Position numbers and translations under genes: made by a program. A stretch of 64,000 bases of DNA from positions 131,839,004 to 131,903,003 of the forward strand of contig NC_055989.1 of NCBI RefSeq assembly GCF_018446385.1. The letters run 5' to 3'. The notes under the pieces were generated by a model. That model was not told the origin of the DNA, did no database searches, and was given only the letters and a program-made list of their open reading frames with translations. Shown one piece after another: positions 44,990 to 54,096 of this stretch. The stretch is from Zingiber officinale. Its lineage: Eukaryota; Streptophyta; Magnoliopsida; Zingiberales; Zingiberaceae. The stretch's first letter is position 1. Each line of letters begins with the position of its first letter.

Positions 44990-45800
44990 AAAAAAAACTG
45001 CCTTTTGCAACAAATTTGGCGACGAATTTAAAAAAATATTCGTCGCAAATTTTGTTTGCGACGAAATCAGCGACGAATATATTTCGTCGCAAAGATCTCG
45101 TCGTAAAATATTTTGCGACAAAAAGAAAAATTTTGTTGCAAAATCTGCAATGAAAATAAAATTCGTCACACTATTCGTCGCAAATAATTTGCGACGAAAA
45201 TATATTTTGTCGCCGATTTTGCAACGAATTATTATTTTCGTTGCTGATAATTGCAACAAAACTAAAATTCGTCGCAAATTTTGTAACGAATTATATTTTC
45301 GTCGCAAGTTAGTTGGAAGATCATAAACCTTAGACCAATTAAATTTGCAACGAATTTTGAATTTTGCAATGATTTCACGTTCGTCACAGAAATCGTCGCA
45401 GAATTTGCGACAAATTATCAGATTTGTCGCAGATATTTGCGACGAATATAGGAATTTATCGCAGATTCTGCGACGAATCTGAAAATTCGTCGCGGAATCT
45501 AAGTCATGTTGTGAAGTTTTTTTGTCGCAGAATTCGTCGCAAATTCTGCAACGAATTCTGTGACAATTCGCAACATCTACCTATCTTGAATTCTGCGACG
45601 AATTTTCAGATTCGTCGCAGAATCTGCGACGAATCTGATAATTCGTCGCAGATTCTGCGACGAATATAATAATTTGTCGCAGATTCTGCAACAAATCAGA
45701 AAATTTGTTGCAGAATCTAGTACTGTTTTTTTTTTCGATATATTACGATAGGCTTGCAACAAAAATATTTTCGTCGCAAAGGTTGTCGCAAAACTAAACA
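44990..45800. repeat. Left subterminal repeats of the CACTA element
   Basis: GCGACGAATNT and its inverse ATTCGTCGC occur roughly every 15-40 bp, often as facing pairs. They are the likely binding sites of the element's TNP1-type protein, by analogy with Spm. Confidence 0.85.
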
Positions 45801-46230
45801 ACCGCCATCCTAAATTTTATTATTTCTATATTTAACCTGATTAATACACAAATATCCATCTAATAAATAGACATTATATCTAACAATAAAATTATACATT
45901 AACCAAATCACATCAAATCCAAATATCACAAAAAATCCAAGCATTCCATAAATTAAAATGCAAACATCATCTAATATACTTACAATCCAAACATATGATA
46001 CATCAAAATACAAACATGATCTAATATCCTTGCAAGCCAAACATATAATACATCAAAATATAAACATCACAAAAGATCTAATATCCATACAATCCAAACA
46101 TCATAAGTTCTAAACCATCCATATTTCAACAAAATCTGAAATATGACTAAATCTTCTCTATCTTCTTCATCTTCTTCCTGCATAATATAAACAATATCAA
46201 TAATTACAATAAAGAAATTACTATATATGA

Positions 46231-46396
46231 ACAAAAAAATAATTTTTTAGTTACTCCAACATTGATTTTCATTGTGTCTGACCAATCCTGTTTCAAAAAA
46301 ATTAGTATTATTAACAAAAAAATAATTTTTTAGTTACTCCAACATTGATTTTCATTGTGTCTGACCAATCCTATTTCAAAAAAATTAGTATTATTA
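46231..46396. repeat. Tandem 83 bp duplication downstream of the CACTA gene
   Basis: The phrase TTTTTTAGTTACTCCAACAT, then TGATTTTCATTGTGTCTGAC, then CAATCCTGTTTC is repeated with one or two changes 83 bp further on. It sits in the 3' UTR/terminator region of the CACTA gene. Confidence 0.85.
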
Positions 46397-46426
46397 ACAA
46401 AAAAATAAACATCTACAATAGAATAA

Positions 46427-48605
46427 CTAACATTCCAAAATGCTAATTATGAGATAAATAAAATTCATACAAGAAGATCCATCGCCACCATCGTCGCCAT
46501 CGCCACCATCGTCGCCATCGTCACCAAAATCGGAAGGAGCGGAACTTAACTGAAGATGTTTCATAATTAAATTTTGTTGTTGACGGAGAGCTCTCATTTC
46601 TGCATCTCTAACTCTTCTTTCTTCATCTCTTTCTAATATTATGCCCTTTAAATGTGAAACCTCTTCAGTCAAGGAATTGATCTGAGTCGTGACTGCTGTT
46701 GGGGTGGAAAAGGATTTACGGGAAACTCTATGATTTTTGCTTAAAGAACTCATTCCCAATATCCTTCCTCCTTTTTGTCCTCCACTAGCCTCCAACCACA
46801 AATCCAAATTATTACCAACAGATGACTCAGTTTCCTCACTAGCACATGAACTTCTATGTGCTATCTCGAGCTCATCGTATTTGTCCTGTATAATTATAAA
46901 ATTAAAATAAATTTATTGTAACAATAATTTAGAAACACATATTTTTAATTAATCCAAACCTTTATTGCTTTTGCTCTAGCCCCACTCCAAGACTTATCCT
47001 TTTTTGTAAAAGTTTTGGTGAAAGTTTCAATGAATGAAGGTTCTTTCCCCATATCTTTGGTCTAAAAAAAAGGATTAGAAATAAAAAAATAATGACAGAT
47101 TAAAAAACAATTGAGAGAGTTAAAAATTAGTAGAAGAGTTAAATATTTACCATTCTGCGTCGATGCTCATCGATATTAATTGAACCTCCCGCATATGTAG
47201 CAGAGAAGTCTCCAGAATTATAAGATTGATTTAATTTATTCTGTTGACTTCGTTGTTTGCTTTCGTTGGTTGACCAAAAATTGTTGATCTTAGTCCAATT
47301 ATCCTCTCTGATACAAAGTGGCTTTTTACCCCTTTGTTTAGCATGACTAAGAGTATGACGAATGTGATCGCCACATTTTTTCTTGAAGTTCTTCTTAATT
47401 TCGAATTCATATGCAAGGTCCCAATTATATATCCGCTGAATAGGAAATAAAATAATTGAGTATATAGATTTAATTTTTAGATATAAAATGAATCATTTAT
47501 ACCTTAAACTCGCTCCACCATAACTCTTTCATTGATGATGGAGTGCTTGAATAAGACATAGAATCCCCCATCCAATGATTATTCACGATTTGATTAATTT
47601 CGTGAACAACACGTACCGAATTTTCGAACCTATAGTTAATGAAGAATATTAAATATAATAGTAATAAGAAAAGTCTAAAAATATAAGATAGGAGTAATCA
47701 TATTTTTAAGATCCCTAAACTAGTAATGTTAATTGACTGTCTTGTAACTACCATAATCCATTCTAGTCCAACGGTTAAATAGTCTAATTATTTAATATAT
47801 TAAATATATGAAGAGTATCATTGCTAATTAAACATTGTTCAGAGTTGTTCAAAAAAGCAAGAATGACCAATGATCATACACTATTCTAATGGTCTAATTG
47901 ATTAAAAAAAAGGTTGCACATCAAACCACTATTAGAACTTTTCATTATTGAGAATAAGGATGTGTAATTGAAAATAAAATAGCACATCAAAAAATTTTTA
48001 GAGTTTATCAAATAATGAGAGGATGATTAAAGATAGAATTTAAGTAATCTCATTATATGATTGAAAATAAAGTAAATCAATTATACTATTAGAGCAAGGA
48101 ATAGAATGAAGTAATGCATATCAGAGCTTAAATATTACATTTAAATAAACTTGCTAAAGAAAAGATAATTGAAGTGATGAAACTAAGTTTTAATCCTACT
48201 TTATAATCATACTTAAAAAATATAGAATAAAAAATTAAGATATTAATTTTATACTTACGAATCTCCGGAGGGGACAATAAATATTCGAACATCTTGGGTC
48301 TCAGAAAATGAGTATCTGGTAGGAACCGGATCTGCCAAATTTTGCGGTGAAGGTACTGGCGAAGGAGAATGTGATGGTCCTGCATGTATTGGCGACGGCG
48401 AATGTGAAGGTCCTACATGTACTCGCGAAGGGGAATGTGATGGTCCTGCTTGAACTGGCGTAGAGAGATGTGATGGTCCTGGCTGTACTGGCGAAGGTGA
48501 ATTTAATAGTCGTACAGGCTGATCAGGGATAGGCGTAGGTGCACTGCTAGGTGCTGCATGGCCATGTGAACTTCGTTTACGTCCCCCCCCCCCGTCTAAA
48601 GATGT
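46427..48605 (-). CDS. Plant CACTA transposon gene (Transposase_24, Ptta/En/Spm family)
   Basis: Plants' PF03004-type proteins belong to CACTA elements and are thought to bind element ends. Five exons on the minus strand have consistent phase and GT/AG ends: 48605-48259 (N-terminal Pro/Ser-rich repeats of the form PSHSPSP), 47629-47503, 47435-47151 (RIYNWDLAYEFEIKKNFKKK and TKINNFWSTNESKQ), 47061-46960 and 46885-46427. The last exon holds the conserved DLWLEASGGQKGGRILGMSS, a coiled coil (TTQINSLTEEVSHLKGI) and an acidic Asp/Gly tail. The start is unclear: an 11-base G run at 48583-48593 lies in the first exon, and the codon ATG before the upstream intron (near 48680) would fit only with another run length. 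Otherwise nothing is broken. Confidence 0.82.
48583..48593 (-). repeat. G11 homopolymer in the first exon of the CACTA gene
   Basis: The 11-base C run on the plus strand is a likely slippage site, in the genome or in the assembly. It decides how the first exon is read, so the N-terminus of the gene is uncertain. Confidence 0.6.
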
Positions 48606-49053
48606 TCTAAAATTCAAAAATAGGATAAAGTTAAAAAAATAATGATGCATAATAAATAACATAAAAAAAACTTACCATATTTATTAAAAGAGATTGTGTG
48701 AGATTCCTTTGACGATAGATATCACCTCTACTCACCTATAACATATAGCAAGAAATACAGAGCATTAACAAATAACATATATAAGTTTAAGAATGAGATA
48801 TTAGATATATATCAAGAAATACACTAATCACTAATATGTTTCAAGCGCACATACAAATGAAAATAAATAACATAAAATTGTATACTAATGCTATCATTAT
48901 TAATTAAAGTCAAGGGTGTAGGTATACCAAACAGAGGTCAACAAAGACGTTGAGTGCCTCTCAAACACATCTACTATACACCTGCATAAACAATGTACAC
49001 AGTCAATTATATAGGTCAAATAACACAAATAAGGTCGCTATAAACAAGACTAT

Positions 49054-49640
49054 ATGGTTGGTTTAGCCAATAAGTCTTGGCCGTCTTGGCCATGGCAAGG
49101 GCAGCAAGTGCCGGGTAAGGGCTGGCCAACGACATCAAGGGCCACCTGCGGTCGGGCCAGCCGCTGCCGGACAGTGGTAGCCACTGTCGGACAGGCCAGG
49201 GCCAGCTGTTGTCGACCAGGCCAAGGCCAGCCAAGCTCTGTAGCAGCCAGGCATGGCCAACTGCGGCCTCCCGTGGCCGGCAAGGACCAGCCACTGACTC
49301 GCGCGACCGACAAGGGCCAACCTCGGCCTCTTCCGCCATACCATGGCCATGATCTAGCTCGAGTGTCCGGCCAGGGCAAGGAGCTGCCCCACGCGTCCGG
49401 CCAGGGCCAGCAACTCACTCCTGAGGCCGGCCAGCGCCAGGCGCGGCCTCCCAGCAGCGGGACAGCACCCGCGGCCAGCCAGCGGCAGCCGCGACCACCC
49501 GCGGCCAGCCAGCGACAGCCGCGACCACCCGCGGCCAACCAGAGGCAGACGCGAGCACTTGCGACCGCCCAGCGTGAACTGCCACCGGAGTTGGAAGAGA
49601 GGGAGACAAGTTTACCTGGACTGAAATCGCCCTAACCGAC
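49054..49640. repeat. GC-rich degenerate minisatellite in the CACTA element
   Basis: About 590 bp of GGCCAGGGCCAGC- and CCGCGGCCAGCCAGCG-type phrases, far richer in GC than the surroundings. It lies upstream of the gene (minus strand) and could be its promoter/leader or a captured fragment. The long open frames on both strands follow from the repeat composition and are not called as genes. Confidence 0.6.
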
Positions 49641-49754
49641 GTCCTCCGTCCTCGGATCGCAGCTTCTGCGTCGCCACCAAAGCTAGGGCAAAAGGAGGGA
49701 TCGAACCGCCACCAAAGTTAGGGCAAACGGGCTGTCAAGGAGTGGTTAAAGTTA

Positions 49755-52055
49755 GGTCTTTTGCGACAAAAGGATAACTCGTTGCAAATTTCGTTGCTGA
49801 TTCGGCGACGAATTTTGAAATTCGTTGCGGATTCTGCGACGAATTTTAATATTCGTTGCAGATCCTGCAACGAAATTTGAAATTCGTCGCAAAATTTCAT
49901 TTTTTTATATATAAAATAAATTTTCCGGGGCCGATTGAGATATTTAGAGAGCTCGGAATGAGATGAAATCTGATCCTATGGATTACTAAAAATCCCTTGA
50001 TCATGGAAATGCCATCAAAAAATTTTTTTGACATAATAAATTGATATTTTTGGTCTTATGAAGGTGAATACCATTTTTCGAACATCTTCGACTTAAAAAA
50101 ATCATCGGTAGCATAAAATTAGAGGTTGTGGACAATTATAAAATTATGGAATTTATATAAACCCATAGGAACTGGTTTCATCTCATTCTGGCATGTCTAT
50201 GTACATCAATCGTCTTCGGAGATTTCAAAATACGTGTGACTTGTAAATGTACACATTCGTATAAAAAATTTAACTAAGTTCAAAAATGCTCATAATTGAT
50301 TAAGCAAATTAGGAATAAGTATAATGGGTAAATTTATTTTTTGATGATACTCCCATGATCAAGGGATTTTAAGGAACCCATAGGATCCGATTTCATCTCA
50401 TTCCGAGCTTTCTAGGTACCTCAATCGGCCCCGAAAAATTTATTATTACATATAAAAAAAAAAGTACAATTCTGCGACGAATTGTGAAATTCGTCGCTGT
50501 TTCAGCGACGAATTTTGGAATTCGTTGCTAAATCTGCGACGAATTTTGGAATTCGTTGCAGCTTCTGCGACGAATTTTTAAATTCGTCGCAAGTTTGCAT
50601 TTTTTTTTTTATGTAAAATAAATTTTCCATGGCCAATTGAGATACCTAGAGAGCTCGGAATAAGATGAAATCAGATCCTATGGGTTCCTAAAAATCACTT
50701 GATCATGGAAATGTCATCAAAAAATAAATTTGATATATTAAATTGATATTTTCGATCTTATGAAGGTGAATACCGTTTTCCGGACCTCTTTGATGTAAAA
50801 AAATTCACCGGTAGTATAAAATTAGAGGTTGTGGACAATTATAAAATCAGGGAATTTATAGAAACCCATAGGAACCGGTTTCATCTCATTCTGACATCTC
50901 TATATACTTCAACCGTCTTCGGATATTTCAAAATACATGTGACTTGTAAATCTACAAATTCGTATAAAAAATTTAACTAAAGTATAATGGGTAAATTTAT
51001 TTTTTGATGATACTCCCATGATCAGGGGATTTTTAGGAACCCATAGGATCTGATTTCATCTCATTCCAAGCTCTCTAGGTATCTCAATCGGCCCTGGAAA
51101 ATTTAATATTGCATATAAAAAAAAATGCAATTCTGCGACAAATTTTGAAATTTGTTGCGAATTCTGCGACGAATATTGGAATTCATTGCAGATTCTGCGA
51201 CGAATTTAAAAATTCGTTGCAAAATTTAATTTTTTTTATATGTAAAATAATCTTTCCGGGGCCGATTGAGGTACCTAGAGAACTTGGAATGTGATGAAAT
51301 CAGATCCTATGGGTTCCTAAAAATCCCTTGATCATGGAAATGTCATCAAAAAATAAATTTGATATATTAAATTGATATTTTTGGTCTTATGAAGGTGAAT
51401 ACCGTTTTCCGGACCTCTTTGATGTAAAAAAATTCACCGGTAGCATCAAATTAGAGGTTGTGGACAATTATAAAATCAGGGAATTTATAGAAACCCATAG
51501 GAACCGGTTTCATCTCATTCTGAAAACTCTATATACCTCAAAGTTTAATTTTACCTATAAAAATAAAAATACAATTCTGCGACGAATTTTAAAATTCGTC
51601 GCAGATTCAGCAACAAATTTTGTAATTCGTCGCAGATGCAGCAACGAATTTCAAATTCGTTGCGGATTCTGCGACGAATATTTAAATTCGTCGCAGATTT
51701 CAGTTTTTTTAAATATATAAATTTTGAATTTTTGATGCTGCTTGGGAATTAAATGATTTTTTGCATCGAATCCTGAGTTCGTCGCAAATATTGCGACGAA
51801 ACCTAAGTTCGTTGCAAAAATTGCAACGATTCACTAATTTTGTCGCAATTTCTGCAACAAATTATTTTGTTCGTCGCTAATTTTCAATAAACTTGGCGAC
51901 AAATATTATTTTGTTGCTAATTGGCAATAAAATATTTTTTGTCGCAAACTTTGTTGCTAATATGCGACAAGTGTTTTTTTGTCGCAAAAGTTGTCGCAAA
52001 TCTGCGACGAATATATTTTGTCGCAAATATTTGTCGCTAAATTGCAATTTTTTTG
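49755..52055. repeat. Right subterminal region of the CACTA element with three large internal repeats
   Basis: GCGACGAAT motifs again dominate at about 49750-49900, 50465-50610, 51125-51235 and 51570-52050. Between them a 600-700 bp module recurs (TTTCCGGGGCCGATTGAG near 49921, a worn copy near 50626, and again near 51254), each followed by the phrase TCCTATGGGTTCC and TGATCATGGAAATG. An inverted copy of part of the module closes the first two (near 50358 and 51026). Confidence 0.8.
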
Positions 52056-52063
52056 TAGTGGAC

Positions 52064-52123
52064 TATAACGTCCAACTCTTCTTGTGAGAGTGCCACGGTA
52101 TGTAGTCTTCCAGCCTCGTCCAT
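52064..52123 (-). mobile_element. Gag start of the Tat-like element, right of the CACTA insertion
   Basis: On the minus strand an ATG at 52123-52121 begins MDEAGRLHTVALSQEELDVI, the usual N-terminus of Tat-like gag. It lies about 30 bp behind the primer-binding site. The frame is interrupted by the CACTA insertion. Confidence 0.75.
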
Positions 52124-52149
52124 TGCTTCTGCTCGGATGCAGGTGCGTT

Positions 52150-52165
52150 CCCACAGACGGCGCCA
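52150..52165 (-). other. Primer-binding site of the Tat-like element
   Basis: On the minus strand TGGCGCCGTCTGTGGG lies three bases behind the LTR end. The first ten bases match the tRNA-Asp-type site (TGGCGCCGTT) used by Athila/Tat elements, and the longer phrase is common in Tat-like elements. Confidence 0.7.
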
Positions 52166-52168
52166 AAT

Positions 52169-52873
52169 TGATCTTGTTCGAATCAGAAGTCAAAGGACGC
52201 TGGGGACGTGTCGCTCCCTGCTGGATCCTCGAGTGCTCCGGCGAACCTGCAACAAAACCGAGCCAGGAGGGGTGTCCCGGCGACGGCCCTCCGACGCTCA
52301 AGTCAGGCGAGGAATAACAAAGAGGTGGCTTCCGAGATGCAAAAACCCAGCGTACCTCCGGTGAAGAAATGGAGGCCTTATATAGACCTCTCGAAGGACC
52401 CTGGGCGCGCCAATCAAAGCAATCATCTGCTTTCGACCATGCCCAGGTATGGGTTTGTCAGAAGGACATCCATAAGGCCATACCGCTACTGTATCAACCT
52501 CTCCATGATGTGACGGCGAGATCTTCCATCGTGCAATCTTGTGTACGGCCTAATCATCAGACATGCCTTTGCTGACAACCCCTATCCCGAGCCGAACGAA
52601 TAGGCCGCTCGGCTAATCTTTGTATCCTCGCCCTTATCCTGGCCGAACGGACCACCCGCTCGGCCCTTCGATCTCAGCCGGGCAGACACCCGCTCGGCCA
52701 TTCAGTCTTCCCGCCTTGGCGTCGGAAACCCAAGCTCATGGCTGGGTTATCTCTGGCTCCGCTCGGACCTGCTCAACTGCTCGGCGCGGCCATTACCCAC
52801 TTAGTCAGCCCTCCATCTGTCCTCAGGCTGGGACCCTTCAGGAAGTGAGTCCCCCATTCTTACCGCCGGATCA
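52169..52873 (-). repeat. 5' LTR of the Tat-like element
   Basis: 705 bp, the same length as the other LTR, with the TATA box TCTATATAAGG on the minus strand near 52378-52388. It is followed by the TATGT target duplication. Confidence 0.93.
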
Positions 52874-52919
52874 TATGTCATCAAATAAAAAACAGAAAAT
52901 CGAAACCTTTTCAAGTTAT

Positions 52920-53611
52920 TTTTTTAAAAAAAAATTCAAACTGTGTTTCGATGAAAACGTTTGATGAAATTTAAGTAAATGTATTTATTAATTAATTCTA
53001 GAAATAATTTATCCATTAATAAATATATGCTTAATTAATTTATGATTCGAATTGAAAATTAAATTGTACCAACTTGGTTCAATCAAAATCAAGTTTGGTT
53101 CAAACTATTAGTTAATTTAATCAGTTTGATTTAATAATATCTAGATCTAGTTAAAATATTTGTTAGTTTAATTAGATCAGTTTATTATTGAATTAATTTG
53201 GATGAGTTTGATTACATAAATTGGGCTGATCAAATATAACAAGATTAGTTCAATTGTGTTAGATTTGATCAAAAAGATTAGATTTGTTCTAATAGATCAA
53301 TCTAATGGGTATTGGATTGATTAAACGGACCTAAGTTTGATCAATAAATTTGAGATGGACTTAGATGAGTTTAAACAATAACAGAACATAGGTTAGAAAA
53401 TCCCTGACCAAATTAGATTAGTTCTAATAAGGACAATGAACTAATCTTAATTAAGATCTAGATTCCTGATCGACTGATCTAATGGGTCAGTTGACTTAAA
53501 CTCCTAAAAATTGAAAAGATTTATTTTTCTTTATTTATAATTATGGTTCTATGTCTATATAAATTGAATTAAACTATTTTTGTACTGACTTATTTAATTT
53601 CAATTTTTCAG
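52920..53611. other. AT-rich stretch without a gene
   Basis: Contains repeated TTGATCAAA- and GATTAGTTCTAAT-type phrases around 53080-53480, with no reading frame and no recognised repeat family. Confidence 0.45.
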
Positions 53612-54096
53612 ATGACACGAGCGATTATCACATTGACTTGTTGCGAAGTACGGCGAAACCAACTTCGGGAGGAGATTCAAGAGATAGAATATAACTCTAC
53701 TCATGGAGTCGACGAACATGTTAGACGACTTGATAGACTATTTTGGAAACTTGAGCAAAAAAAGTTTCCAGTCCTGGACAGATATGACCTTTGATGCATT
53801 CATTGCTAGAGTATCCTAGGGTGATACCAGACTCTGTATGGAGGCGTCATAAAGAACATGTCACATATTTAGAATCGTGTAAGAAACTACTTCACCATAT
53901 GGGTGAAGAAGATCCTGAAGAGTTTGAAGAGGATCAGGAAATGTTTGAGGAAAATCTAGAAATGGATCCGGTGAAGAATCCTGAAGCTGTCCCATCTAAG
54001 ATTATCCCAAATGAGTCCAGGTTGATAGGGATAATGTTGATCGCTACACTAGTATTTATCCTAGTGAGAGTGATATTAGCTTATTTAATTTATTAG
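53612..54096 (+). other. Two neighbouring open frames of unknown origin
   Basis: I do not recognise these. 53612-53794 encodes a short, charged stretch (MTRAIITLTCCEVRRNQLRE at the start, and HVRRLDRLFWKLEQKKFPVL). A second frame from 53794 encodes MHSLLEYPRVIPDSVWRRHK, then a very acidic segment (EEDPEEFEEDQEMFEEN) and ends in a hydrophobic helix of about 20 residues followed by LIY. The pattern, a charged helical domain followed by an acidic linker and a C-terminal membrane anchor, is unlike chance sequence. They could be exons of one host gene, parts of a worn gag-like gene of some mobile element, or chance frames. No splice signals were fixed. Confidence 0.35.

Larger units (their letters stand above)
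44983..52060 (-). mobile_element. CACTA (En/Spm) DNA transposon, 7.08 kb, with GAC target duplication
   Basis: Ends are CACTACAAAAAAA and its inverse (13 bp, 44983-44995 and 52048-52060). GAC flanks both ends (44980-44982, 52061-52063), the 3 bp target length of this superfamily. Subterminal regions at 44990-45800 and 49755-52055 carry dozens of GCGACGAAT / ATTCGTCGC motifs, the transposase-binding type known in CACTA elements. The only gene is the Transposase_24-type one at 46427-48605; I see no DDE transposase (TNP2), so movement would need help from another element. It is inserted in the gag region of the Tat-like element and is therefore younger than that element. Confidence 0.95.
38061..52873 (-). 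mobile_element. Tat-like Ty3/gypsy LTR element without visible pol, hit by a CACTA transposon
   Basis: Two 705 bp LTRs (38061-38765 and 52169-52873) in direct orientation, TG...CA ends read on either strand, and TATGT target duplications on both sides (38056-38060, 52874-52878). Sense is minus: a primer-binding site follows the right LTR and a purine-rich tract lies beside the left one. Internally, from sense 5' to 3': a gag start (split by the CACTA element), a tandem array, and an antisense ORF near the 3' LTR. The antisense ORF and 3' tandem repeats are known features of Tat/Ogre elements. I see no reverse transcriptase or integrase, so it is a non-autonomous derivative. About 14 differences between LTRs (by eye, 2%) mean under about one million years at the grass rate. 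It is broken. Confidence 0.9.
36108..52919. repeat. Tandem duplication, copy B, split by the LTR element
   Basis: Copy B occupies 36108-38060 and resumes at 52874-52919, interrupted by the LTR element. It also carries a 143 bp MITE that copy A lacks. It ends at a third occurrence of AAGTTATTTTT, so 11 bp of microhomology mark every junction. Confidence 0.87.

Noticed and set aside
44990-45800. CRISPR-like array of short repeats
   Set aside because: Repeats are both direct and inverted, irregularly spaced and inside a CACTA element, and the genome is plant; they are subterminal transposase-binding repeats.
49054-49635. 193-codon open frame on the plus strand and a 162-codon one opposite
   Set aside because: Both follow from a GC-rich repeat that happens to lack stop codons; they are not genes.
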